Shown one piece after another: positions 11,108 through 21,912 of a stretch of 64,000 bases of DNA. Source of the stretch: Corylus avellana (Eukaryota; Streptophyta; Magnoliopsida; Fagales; Betulaceae); contig NC_081548.1 of the NCBI RefSeq assembly GCF_901000735.1, positions 14,453,177-14,517,176 of the forward strand, written 5' to 3'. Numbering within the stretch: position 1 is the first letter of the stretch; every line of letters begins with the position of its first letter. A program made the position numbers and the translations under genes. The notes beneath the pieces are model-generated. The model ran no database searches. It was not told where the DNA came from and was given only the letters and a program-made list of their open reading frames with translations.

Positions 11108-12000
11108 TCAATTGACTGAAAGATTATTTTATTGCTAGATAGTTTGTAATGTGTTTTGTATTGCTATCAAGACGACCTCTCCTTAGCCTTTTGGTCAAGC
11201 TACTATGAGACCGGATTATATTTTATTCATTTTTCATTTATTTCTAATATTGTTTTAGGTGTTTGTAAGGATCTCCACCGGCCCCCTCCTATTTCAGTTT
11301 TATTTCTATTAATAGTACTATAGTTGTTAAATTATATTATCATAGTTCAGCTTTGTGTTAAATTATTATATAATTACTGTACAAAATAATCATGACTATA
11401 TATCGAGGCAAAAGAACTCTGTACATGTTTCTCGCTTTATACCTTTCTTTCTTTTTTCTTTTTAATTTTTAAGTTAATTACTTTATCCCTTTCATTAATT
11501 AATTAAATATACTGGTTGCTTTGTCACTAAATTAATCCTTTGCTACAGAATAAGTCCAAACACTTTTTCTAACTTGTACATGTGTTGCATTGATTTGCCT
11601 GTTGTTCAAGCTGAAACAATATATCAACTTAGGTTAATTAATATTGAAAGGAGGATTTGAATTTATGAACAACTTAATTTGAATTTATCACCATTCTTGG
11701 CTTCAATTTCAAAAAAAATAGGTTTGATTAAGATCCATTCTCTTTATATTAGTATTGAAACAAACGAGGCTTTTGGATTTGGATGGGGGTGATGTGACAT
11801 TCAATGATATCAGTAAGCATTTAAAGCAAATGACTTTAATGAGACAAAGCATAATTATCAGATATTCCGTATGGATTAGGTGGATATATTTATAGAATAA
11901 AAGTTTGAGCAAAATGGATGAAAAGGTAGATTATAAAAAGGTCAAAAAAAAAAAAATTAAAAATTAAAACATGTAAACGTGTATGGTGATCAACGCCACA
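11108..12000. other. Intergenic, no gene seen
   Basis: AT-rich sequence with short homopolymers. A segment at 11137-11160 repeats GATAGTTTGTAATGTGTTT from the LINE tail at 11049. A 25-base stretch near 11175-11200 (CTTAGCCTTTTGGTCAAG) looks slightly like the 5' end of U2 snRNA but the rest does not follow. No coding domain is recognised. Confidence 0.6.
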
Positions 12001-12395
12001 AAGATGTCAGTTTCATTGCAGAAACTAACATCTTTTTTAAGCCTCAATGAAGACAGAGGTAAAATTTATAGAATGAAACCATTTGTAATTATAAAATTAC
12101 AAATATCCGTTTTATATGGGCTTTGTCCTTTAATATCAAACCATTCCATAAACTGCAAATTATATATATGTCACGCATGAAAGAAGATGACATCTTTTAC
12201 AACTACAAATAAAAGATGTCAGTTTCTTGCACAAGATGACATCCAATGATTTAATGTCATAGCCCTTATGTATCTTAGATGTTGGTAAATAGTTCCAAGT
12301 TGAATAGTTTCATATTATAGAGGTAACGTTTATCTTCTCTAAACACGCTTGTGATTAAATGTAGGGAAAGAGTAACTTGTGATAGTGACATTGAG

Positions 12396-12770
12396 ATGGA
12401 TAAGAGTTGGATGCAAGAACCTATTCGATGTTCAGATCGATATCTAAAAGGACTTGAAGAATTCTTTACAATGGCGCGTCCATGTGTGGATGTAAATGGT
12501 ATTATGAGGTGTCCATGTCGTGATTGTGCAAATCGATATTTTCATCATATTGAATTGGTGGAGAGTCACTTGTATCTACATGGAATTGATCGCACATACA
12601 CTCGATGAATATTTCATGGGGAAGAAGATCCGTGTAATATAAACGTGACTGCCAACTTACACACTAATACAAATGCGAGGATAGAGGAGGTTGATGAGAT
12701 CCAAGAATTGTTAGGCGATGTTCAAATGGGGACATTTTTGGAAGCCAACACAGGTGAATCCTCTACTTGT
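12396..12770 (+). pseudogene. Transposase-associated domain fragment of CACTA transposase
   Basis: Starts MDKSWMQEPIRCSDRYLKGL and continues through CPCRDCANR and HLYLHGIDRTYTR, the N-terminal transposase-associated domain (PF13963 type) with its conserved Cys pairs. TGA at 12606-12608 replaces the usual Trp codon after YTR; the same frame then stays open through IFHGEED to about 12766. No tnp2 core follows, so this is an internally deleted, dead copy. Confidence 0.85.
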
Positions 12771-13137
12771 CCTTCCATATGCAATGCTTGCACCAACTTG
12801 TTTTAATGGTTTACCTATTATTCCTTTGCTTGATGAGATGAAGTCCTTTATTTTTTTTGGGACATAGTTTGTGCTCATAGGTGAGGACTCAAACCCTTCA
12901 ATATATGTAAGGTTTGTTGCTCTTAGGGTCCACAATTCAAAGGCAAGCCTTAGATTGGGTGGTTTAGTTTGATTGACTTGGCATGAGTTTATTTTTGATT
13001 ATAACCTTATTGTCCGGATGTCCCCAACATGTCATTATTTTGTGTTATTGTTTCCCTCTTTCACTTTTTGTTTCATGATAAGAAGTGAATCCTTGAATCC
13101 ACTTGTCCTTTCATATATATGCAATGCTTGCACCAAT
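12758..13137 (+). repeat. Direct repeat of about 40 bp flanking a 300-bp segment
   Basis: CACTTGTCCTTTCATAT and GCAATGCTTGCACCAA at 13098-13137 repeat the sequence at 12759-12799 with small differences. The 300 bp between them show no recognised coding. This may be a tandem duplication or the footprint of an insertion inside the CACTA remnant. Confidence 0.6.
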
Positions 13138-13236
13138 TAACTTTAGTTATCTCGAGCGATTTGACTATAAATAGGCTTGATGTAATTCTCATAACGGTTA
13201 TATAATAACATCTATTATAAGCAGTTTTTTTTTTTT

Positions 13237-13669
13237 TTAATATCATTAGCGGCGACATTGAGGTCGCCGCTAATGATTTTTTTTATTGTTACGATTATCA
13301 ATAGCGGCGACCTAGATGTCGCCGCTACTGTCCATCAATAGCAGCGACCTACAAGGTCGCCGCTATTGATAGTCAATAGCGGCGACCCAAAAGGTCGCCG
13401 CTATTGATAGTCAATAGCAGCCACCCAGATGGTCGCCGCTACTGACTGTCAATAGCAGCGACCCAGATAGTCGCCGCTTGCGGCAACAAAAAAGTCATTA
13501 GCGGCGACTTTGACCCATCAATAGCGGCGATCCCAGATGTCGCCGCTATTGATCATCAGTGGCGGATTAATACCAGCCACTGAATAGCGGCCAAGGGTCG
13601 CCGCTATTGATCAATAGCGGCGACGTTTTGCTCATTAGCGGCGACTTTGGGTCGCCGCTAATGAGCAAA
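13237..13669. repeat. Array of palindromic TAGCGGCGAC / GTCGCCGCTA units
   Basis: About ten hairpin-forming units, each a TAGCGGCGACC arm, a short spacer and a GGTCGCCGCTA arm, are separated by linkers such as TTGATAGTCAA. GC content is far above the surrounding DNA. The array abuts the CACTA 3' terminus, so it is best read as that element's subterminal repeat region. Confidence 0.85.
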
Positions 13670-13681
13670 TTTCTTGTAGTG

Positions 13682-14676
13682 ACTGATGATCTTGAGATTT
13701 TGCTGACCATTACAATTGACCAAGCCATTGGGGAAATTTTGGGATCGGGAGTTAATCAGTACTGATTCAGGTTTTAATGGGTTTTTCTGGTTTCTTGCTG
13801 ATTATCAAACTAAAACTAAAAAAATGTGATTGGTTTCTAGGAAAACGAAGGAAATTGGTAGCTAGGAAACTGGGAGTGAAAGTTCATTTCATTGACTTGG
13901 TTTGTTAGAAGACTAACATTAATTATTACTCGGTTAGGTACAGTGCATGCTAGCAGTTTGCAGTCTACAACTTAGACATATCGCTGGGTCGTTCTTAAAT
14001 GGTGGCAAAATTCCATCATGTTCGTTTGTGATGGAGAATTGCACACGTTTCTTGCCACTCTGTTTGCTTGCCTATTTTCTTATAGAAGAAGAGAGATGAG
14101 TGGTGACTAAGGAGGTTAAAGCTAGGTGTCGGTGCTGCCTCTTTCATAGAAATTGTGGGCCGCTAACATATTCAATTAATAAGATTATGATAGAATATAA
14201 ATTAAATTCTATAATTTTTCAATTATAGAATATAAATTAAATAATTTAATTTTTCAATTCTTACTTCTTTAAATTTTTAAAAATAATTGATAATTTAATA
14301 TGATTTTAGAGCATAAGTTTAAAGTCAAGTCATATTTCTGTCATTCAAGGGAGAAAATAAGTGTCTTTGAGGTTTGGAGATAAAGATTTGAAATCCAACA
14401 ACATACATGACTCGTAGCTTTTTGTCGGGCTTGTAATCTAAAGCTTTGTTTGTTTGTTTTTTTTGTTTTTTAGTTTGCCGTAAGGTGTGCCCCAAATAAC
14501 ATTGACTCGTGATCGCTAAGATATCACCCATCGTGAGAGAACGTCGAGAATTCTACGGTCAGTCGCCGTTGAATTTTCGAGAGTCACAGCAGAAATGGAA
14601 AACAAAAATTAATCTTGGAGCTTTGACTAAAGCTCACGTTGAAGAGAATTGATCAATGGCTTTGAAGTCCTTGAAC
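13682..14676. other. Intergenic, no gene seen
   Basis: About 1 kb between the CACTA end and a Copia LTR. It is AT-rich, with a T run near 14457 and no recognisable protein domain on either strand. Confidence 0.6.
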
Positions 14677-15006
14677 TGTTAAGCATATTTCTCCTATATA
14701 TAGTCCTATACTTAATGCACATTCAGATAAAGAGGAAAACTAAAAGTCAAGGCAAGCCAAGAGTCTCACACATGCACATGATAAAGAGAATGTGGGCTGA
14801 TCTGAAGAGGCTTTCAGATTTACACTTGTATTTAATCCTTTGTAACATAAAGATACAAAAGGTTTTGTCATTTACACTTGTATTCAAGTCTTTGTAACAT
14901 AAAGATACAAAACGTTTATTTTGGTATTTGTAAGATATTCTATAAATAGTGTTAGATGTCCTTCATCATTGATGGGCTAATTTTATCAATAATATTTTCT
15001 TTTACA
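14677..15006 (+). mobile_element. Copia 5' LTR with primer-binding site
   Basis: A 330-bp LTR starts TGTTAAGCATATT and ends TTTTACA. It has a TATA-like CTATAAATAG at 14940 and is followed at once by TGGTATCATAGCC (15007-15019), a primer-binding site for initiator methionine tRNA as in most Copia elements. A 42-bp direct repeat (ACACTTGTATTYAAG plus CTTTGTAACATAAAG) lies within it at 14822-14905. No matching 3' LTR is in the window. Confidence 0.85.
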
Positions 15007-15051
15007 TGGTATCATAGCCTCTCGGCTAACACCAATTCTCTGTTTATTCTA

Positions 15052-15760
15052 ATGGCTTCTAGCTCATCTTCATATTCCTTTCCTAATGTGTCTGGTTTGG
15101 TGACTATCAAACTTGATGGAACGGATTATATCCCATGGCTTTCTCAATTCCTTCCTGCCCTTCGTACTCTTGATTTATTGGGTATTGTTGATGGTTCTGA
15201 ACCTTGCCAAACTAAATTTCTTACCGATGACCAAGGGAAAATTACCCATATTGTCAACCCAGCTTTTACGTTGTGGAACACAAAAGATCAGTTTTATTGA
15301 GTTGGATTAATGCCACTCTTAAAAACCATATTCTTACTACTGTGTATGGTATGAATACATCTCGTCAGGTATGGGAATTTTTAAAAGATCGTTTTGCTTC
15401 TGAGAATCGTTCACGGATTGCTCGTCTTAAGAGGCAACTTCAGAACATTCAACAAGGATCATGTTCTTGCTTGGAGTATATTCAGTCAGCAAAATCTTTT
15501 GCTCATCATCAACTGGCAGTTGTTGGTAAGCCAGTGGAGGATGATGGTCTTATTTATTTCATTGTTGGTGGTCTTCATTCTTCTTTTACTCCATTTATTA
15601 CATCATTTTCATTTGCTATCGTGATCAATCTCTGACTTTTGAAGAGTTTCAAGCTGAGTTGTTAAACTTTGAAACTCCTATTGCTGCACATCAGCCCTCT
15701 ATTCAGCCAGAGTCCAGCATGTTTGCTCTTTATTATGCTAAGACCTCACCATCTGGTTAA
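15052..15760 (+). pseudogene. Copia gag pseudogene (UBN2 / Retrotran_gag family)
   Basis: Encodes the capsid-like part of a Copia polyprotein. MASSSSSYSFPNVSGLVTIK begins at 15052, followed by LDGTDYIPWLSQ, LLGIVDGSEP and, in a second frame from 15273, LLSWINATLKNHILTTVYG and VWEFLKDRFAS. There are two frameshifts: near 15297 (after WNTKDQF) and near 15615 (before YRDQSLTFEEFQAELLNFE). It ends at TAA 15758-15760. No zinc knuckle, protease or polymerase follows, because another Copia LTR begins 7 bp later. Confidence 0.88.
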
Positions 15761-15766
15761 CCCCGC

Positions 15767-16257
15767 TGTAAAAATTTAATATATAATTAAATGCTAATTG
15801 ATAATAAAATTAGCAACGGAATGAATAATTATATAAATATCTCTAGCCATGCTTTGTTTAAGCCAATTGAAGAACAGTTTCACAGAAACAAAATCTGGAA
15901 AACTAAAAATATTGAGAGATTCTTCTGACCTATGCCTACCAGTGAGTGTCAATTGATGGAATACGCAGACCTTATTTATAAGTGGATCATGGACCCTCAA
16001 TTAGAGCTCTTACCTTAATTATTCCTCCCATCAAGGAATAAATAATTAATACAGCTAATTAATTCCACAAAATAAAATCAGTAATGAAATCAAATACTTG
16101 TTCAACAAGAATTAAATCAGCAATTTAATTCAAAATATTTGATTTCACACAATAAGCTTTAATTGGAATAAATTATTGAACACCGTAATTATATATATTT
16201 TATAATTACAATAATATATGTGACATAAAGGACATACTTTAAATGAAATTTCTTACA
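15767..16257 (-). mobile_element. Copia 3' LTR on the minus strand
   Basis: A 491-bp unit with TGTAA and TTACA ends. On the minus strand it is preceded by TAAGTGGGAGAA (16258-16269), a polypurine tract in the form common to Copia elements (AAGTGGGAGA directly before the LTR). About 180 bp of the element's 3' internal region continues to roughly 16440 and then merges into AT-rich sequence. It was inserted at the end of the gag fragment at 15760; the 5 bases before it are CCCGC. Confidence 0.75.
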
Positions 16258-16440
16258 TTCTCCCACTTAGCCCTTATGACACATAAATTTCTTATAGTGT
16301 TCAGTTCTATGATATAGCCAACACTTTATTTATTCCAACCATTCATGGAATCCTCCCACTCACTCAAGGAATATTACACATGTGAACACGTCATAAAATG
16401 GTGACATATTATTTGAGAACTAACTTTTGAAAAAGAAAAT

Positions 16441-17898
16441 TTGGGATATGTAACATTCCTCATATATATATATATATATATAGCTTTTATGCAATTAAAA
16501 TATATGTTAATAATAAAATAATTTAAATACTTAACCTTATAAAATGAGAGTTAATGTAGTATTTTTAAAAAAAATTATATTATTTCAATATAATTTAAAA
16601 GGAGAAAGGAAGAACTTGGACGGCTAAAAAACATATTAAAAGGGGAGATGAAAAAACAAATTATATTTTTTCAATATAATTTAAAAAACATATTGAAATT
16701 ATATTATTTCAATATAATTCTTGATGTGCCATGTGGCACGTCAAGAAGTTCTTGACATGCCACATGTGGCACGTCAAGAGCTTCTTGACGTGTCTTGTAT
16801 TGACATGTCAATAAGCTCCTCGGGAAGGCGTGAATCTAGCTGGTAGCGCCTTCCCTCCTTTTTTTTTTTTTTCCTTCCTCAAAAAAAAAAAATGAAAAGA
16901 TAATTTTACCTTTCGATCTTCACCGCCACCTCGATCGCTTCTCCATTGCTCCCAACTGCATATGTATATTGATTGACTTATTTATATATTATATAAATAA
17001 ATAATTTATATAAATATATAATTTACAGTGCATATTATTATTTATTATTGATGTAGTTATATTAGCAAATTAATTTTAAATGTTAGCTAATTAATTTATT
17101 TGTTTGAGATATATGTTTTGTATGGTGGGAATATTGTTTAATGTATTTGCATACATGCATGCATGCAAAATTACGTACGTAAATTTTTTGAAATTAGTTT
17201 TTTTTTGTGCAGATTTTTGCATTTAGATTTAGACCTATATTTTGTGTAGGTTTTGCAAATGCACGTTATTAGAACCAAAAAACCAAAAAACTTGTTTAAA
17301 AAAAAATAAAAATAAAATAACAAATAACAAATGCATATACATTTTGGACATAATTTTTGTTTAGATTTTAAAAATTTAGAATAAGTATGTAAATGTTAAG
17401 AACGAAAAACAAAGGAAGAAACAAAAGAAAACAAATAACATAGCTAGCTCGATTTATTTTATCTACAGTCCCCATATATAACAAATGCATAAATGTTATA
17501 ATAAAAGAAAAAAAAAATCAACATTTAACCTAGCTAGATAGGTCTAATTTATCTAGGGTCCCCATATATAAAAAATTCATTTAGGTCTTACAAATTTAGA
17601 TTATGTAAATGTCACAAAAAACGAAAAAAAAAAATTACAACAAATAAGATAGCTAGATCTATTTTATCTAGGGTTCCCATGTATAACAAATGTATTTAAA
17701 TTTGGACCTTAATTTTGTTTAGGTTTTGCAAATTTAGATTATGTAGATGTTATAATTAAAACTAAATGTATATGTTTATTTTTTTAAAATAAACAAAAAA
17801 TTGAAACGATGTAATTAAAGAAATACACTAAAAAACATAACAACTAACTAACTAACCTAGATTTATTTTATTCAATTAGGGTTTCAGTAACTAAAGCT
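16441..17898 (+). other. Probable 5' region of the CACTA element, copy B
   Basis: AT-rich with a TATATA run at 16464. At 16722-16812 TTGATGTGCCATGTGGCACG, CTTGACATGCC and CTTGACGTGTC motifs occur in both orientations, the same TGACGTGTCA theme as the 3' subterminal region at 24540-24770. From about 17210 to 17880 four or so diverged units of about 130-150 bp repeat TAGGTTTTGCAAATTTAGA, ATGTAAATGT, TAGCTAGATC and ATCTAGGGTCCCCATATATA. No CACTACAA terminus was found, so the true 5' end is missing or too diverged to see. Confidence 0.6.
17210..17880 (+). repeat. Diverged 130-150 bp tandem repeats before the transposase start
   Basis: Shared blocks are TTTTGCAAATTTAGATTATG, AACAAATAACATAGCTAG and TTTATCTAGGGTCCCCATAT. 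Units differ by many substitutions and A-run lengths. They end at the transposase ATG at 17899, so they form its leader or promoter region. Confidence 0.65.
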
Positions 17899-20800
17899 AT
17901 GGACAAGAGTTGGATGACAAAGTCTAGAGGTACGAGGGAATACAGAGATCGAAGTAGATTATTCGTGGACTTTGCAGTTAAGAACTGCACAATCCCTGAT
18001 GGAAAAATTTCTTGCCCCTGTAAGGCGTGTCGTAATAAGTAGTGCCACCCGCCGGGTTTCGTATTTTACCACTTGATAGGGGCTAAAGGAATAATGACTG
18101 CATACAGAAACTGGTATTATCACGGTGAGAAGCCTGTCCGGTCTCCTGTTGCAGTCTCTAATTCAACTACCACAATCACAGATGCGGGTATAAGCACAAC
18201 ACAAGGTGAAAACATGCAGACAATGTTGTTGATCTATTCGGCGTGCACAGTGTCATGGAAGACAATTGTGAGCCTGAAGTGTTGGTGTAGAGGAATGAAG
18301 AAACTGTGAATGAAGAAGCCGATGAAGGTAACGTACTAAAGTACTACAACTTGCTTAAGAAGGCAGATAAGCCACTTCATTATGGGACCAAACATAGCAA
18401 GCTTAGTGCTATTGTACATCTGTACAACTTGAAGTGCGTTGGCAGACTTAGTAACGCGATATTCTCATCTTTTTCTGAGTTCATCAATCAGTTGCTGCCT
18501 GCGAGTGATGAAGCTTTGCCGGTTAATACATATGAGGCGAAAAAGGTTCTAAGGGACATTGGCCTCGGGTATGAAAAGATCCCGACGTGTCGTAATGATT
18601 GTATGTTATTCTGGAAGAGCAATAAGGATTTAGAGCTTGTTTGGGATTGCGTTTGAGAAATAGAGCTTTTAAGTCAAAAAGTGCTTTTGGACAAAAGCTT
18701 CATTTTTAAACTTTTGCTAAAAGTACTATTTGGTCATTTTTAGGCTTTTTGGACCTTTAAAAGCGCTTTAATTTTTTTACCAAACGAGTATTTTTTTTTT
18801 TTTAAAATGGGCTTTTAGAGTGTTAAAAGCACTTTCAAGCCCCTCAAACGCAATCCCAAACAAGTCCTTAGATTCATATACCGTTTGTGGAGTATCTAAG
18901 TGGAAGGATGAAATTCATTTGGATGAGGATGGTAAACCCATATCATCGACTAAGAAACGCCTGGTCAAGGTGTTGCGGTGGTTTTCACTCATATCATGAC
19001 TACAAAGACTGTTTATGTCAGAGCATACTGTCCCTATATGAGGTGGCATGCAAAAGGCCGAACTAAGGATGGTGTATTGAGGCATCTGGCTGATGGTGAA
19101 GCATGGAGGGCATTCGACAATTTACATCCAGACTTCTCAGTGGACTGTAGGAACGTCAGGCTTGGACTAACCTTGGAAGGATTTAATCCATTTGGGAACA
19201 TGGGCACATCCCACAGTACTTGGCCTGTAATGCTTGTATCGTACAACTTGCCTCATTGGACGTACATGAAACAAACGTCATTTATACTATCCCTGATAAT
19301 CTCGGACCCAAAGTCACTTGGAATGGATATAAATGTCTACCTTCGACCCTTAATTGAGGAGTTACAGGAATTATGGACTGTAGGTGTATGCACATTTGAC
19401 ATCTTCAAGAAAAAGAACTTTATGTTGCAAGCGCAATTGATGTAGACAATTAATGACTTCCCGGCATACGCAGATTTGTCCAAGTGGCATAACAGGGGTG
19501 AGAAGGCATGTCCCTGCTGTATACACTTGACAAAGTCCAGAAGGTTAAAACACAGCAAGAAATCTTGTTATATGGGGCACAGGCGATACTTGCCCATGGA
19601 TCATCCGTGAAGGAGGAATAGAAGAACATTTGACGGCAAGCAAGAACTAGAATGTGCCCCCAATGTGCTAAGTGGAGATGAAATCCTTAGACAATTAGAA
19701 GATATGGCATTTGGGGATGAGAATGCCGGTAAGGCAAAGACGAATAATAAGAAAAAAGACAAGAAATGGAAGAAGAGTGGGCCTACAGAAATAGGAGGCG
19801 GGACTGCTAACGTATTGTGGAAGAAGAAAAGTGTTTTCTTTAGGTTGCCGTATTGGAAAGATAATTTATTGCAGCACAACCTTGATGTCATGCACATTGA
19901 GAAAAATGTGATGGACAACATACTTGGCACAATACTGGACATTCCAAGAAAAATGAAGGACAACCTCTAAGCCTGCACAGACTTATAAGAAATGGGGTTG
20001 AGACATACACTTCATCCATACACAGGAGAGGATGGTCAAACATATATGCCCTCAGCTTCCCACACGATGTCGAAGGACGAGAAAACACATGTTTTGAAAG
20101 TGCTTTGAAATGTAAGGGTGCCAGACAGATATGCCTCAAACATTTCCCGATGTGTACGACTTAGTGATCGTATGATATCCGGTTTAAAGAGCCATGACAG
20201 TCACGTCATTATGCAACAACTTCTCTCTATTTCATTGCGTGGATCACTACCAGGTAACGTGGTTAGACCACTTGTCGGGATGTCTGCATTTTTCAGGGGC
20301 CTATGTTCAACGTCATTGACACAAGAGGATATGGACCGACTAGAGGGTGACATTTGTATCACATTGTGCCAGATGGAACAGGTCTTCCCCCCAGTTTTTT
20401 TACCATAATGGTTCACTTTATCGTGCATCTTGTCCGTGAATGCCAACTTGATAGACCGGTACAGAATAGGTGGATGTATCCGGTAGAGAGGTAAAATAAC
20501 TTTACGATTATTCATCAATTTATTTTCCCTCCATTATAAAACCGTCAATAACTGTAACAAATGAATTATGTTCATATGTAAGAGCCTTGGGGGGTTCAAA
20601 TCTAATGTGCGCAATAAAGTGACTCCTGAGGGTTGCATTGCGGAGGGCTACATAGCAACTGAGTTGGTGGCATTCTACTCGAGGTATTTAGACAATGCAG
20701 CAACATTTCACAGCAGGGCTCAAAGAAACCCGGATGGTTCAAAGGGGGTGGGAACACGAGTTATCCACGACCGTGTCACATTGACACAAATTCACCAATA

Positions 20801-21757
20801 CATTATGTTTAACTCGGATGAGTTCCTTCAACTACGGACGTAAGTCGTGTTAGTAGTCTATGCAACTTCAATATTACCTTGTACCCTTAGTTGTGAATTA
20901 TAATAGAACTAATTTCGTATTGTAGGGTGCACATGGATACACTTAGGCGATCATGCGATAGGGGGTGAATGATAGAGGATCAATTGGAAACTCAACATCA
21001 TGAGCTATTTTGCGATTGGTACCGTCACTACGTAAGACTACCGTGATGTTTAACTATTATAATCCGATTATATTTACTTATGGTTCATAACAACTAACAA
21101 AACTAACTTCTTTATGGTCAGTTTTATGTAATATAGTCGCAGGTGAATCGAATGGACGATTGACGCACGAAGAAAATAGGTGACAAACAGGTAATGCATT
21201 GTAGAGGGCCGAAGGAAGCAACTACTAGATATAATAGATATGTGGTTAACGGGAAGCTGTTTTGCACTCTTGCATTCGATGCCAGAAAGAAGACGCAGAA
21301 TAGCGGCATGTGAGTGTTGACTGTTGATGGCGAAACGTACTATGGGAAGTTAACGGAAGCAATTGAGGTGGAGTACTTTGACAGGACCGAGTACGTTCTG
21401 TTCGAGTACGATTGGGCGGACAACACGAGGGACAGGGGGTACAAGGTAGACGAGTATGGCATGATGGTTGTCAACTTAAAAAACCTTGTCCACCGGGGCC
21501 AGCAAATTACTGATAAGCCGTATGTGCTAACGTCATAAGTTGACCAAGTCTTTTACGTCGAAGATGAAAGGGACCCTGATTGGGCTTGTGTTGTAAGGAC
21601 TAAACTTAGAAACATATACGATGTTGGTCAGGGTGAAGGTCCTGATGATGAATGTGCCAACTATCACGAGTGTGAGCCGCTCTTATTGACCAGCAATAAT
21701 GAAGTGGATCTGCAGGACGACATTGACTATGTTCGGCAAGACTTAGATCCAATATAA
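17899..21757 (+). pseudogene. CACTA tnp2-type transposase pseudogene, copy B (full 5' end visible)
   Basis: Begins at ATG 17899 with MDKSWMTKSRGTREYRDRSR and KISCPCKACRNK, the transposase-associated domain. TAG at 18040-18042 breaks it, then the same frame runs on through CHPPGFVFYHLIGAKGIMT and NWYYHGEKPV. A frameshift near 18300 leads to KLSAIVHLYNLKC and AKKVLRDIGLGYEKIPTC, the tnp2 N-terminal region. A MITE at 18633-18867 then interrupts the reading. The tnp2 core, DUF4218 and DUF4216 segments follow as in copy A (18978-21538), ending at TAA 21757. At least one stop, several frameshifts and an insertion make it dead. Confidence 0.9.
18633..18867. mobile_element. Tourist-like (PIF/Harbinger) MITE inside the CACTA transposase
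   Basis: A 235-bp insertion with terminal inverted repeats GAGCTTGTTTGGGATTGCGT and its complement at the right (CGCAATCCCAAACAAGTCC), flanked on both sides by TTA (18630-18632, 18868-18870). TTA duplications with GGNCTTGTTTGG-type ends are the mark of Tourist-like MITEs. Removing it with one TTA rejoins the transposase frame (NKDL to DSYTVCGVSK). Relatives are at 52048-52299 and, more diverged, 37832-38098. Confidence 0.9.
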
Positions 21758-21912
21758 TCGTATGTGGTTAAAAAAAATAAAATTATATATGTAGTTCACA
21801 TTAAATGACTTGTTTTCTGTTATTTCTTTGTACATTGATTGGTAATTGTGGTGCATATTTTATCTATTGTATATATAATTAATTGGGTGTGTGATGTGTT
21901 TCACAGGTTGAT

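Larger units (their letters stand above)
12001..13681 (+). mobile_element. Second CACTA transposon remnant
   Basis: The 3' end is TTTCTTGTAGTG at 13670-13681, the complement of the classical CACTACAAGAAA terminus. Just inside it are many GTCGCCGCTA / TAGCGGCGAC units. At the left, AGATGTCA and TGACATCT motifs occur in both orientations (12002-12245), as expected of a 5' subterminal region, and a transposase-associated domain follows at 12396. I did not find a 5' CACTA terminus, so the left limit is approximate and the two ends might come from different elements. Most of the transposase gene is missing. Confidence 0.7.

Noticed and set aside
11170..11215. Possible U2 snRNA or SINE start (CTTAGCCTTTTGGTCAAG)
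   Set aside because: Similarity covers only about 25 bases; no downstream U2 blocks or polymerase III B box follow.
13237..13669. Regularly spaced repeats that might suggest a CRISPR-like array
   Set aside because: The units are palindromic, unequal in spacing, joined to a CACTA terminus, and the DNA is plant nuclear sequence.
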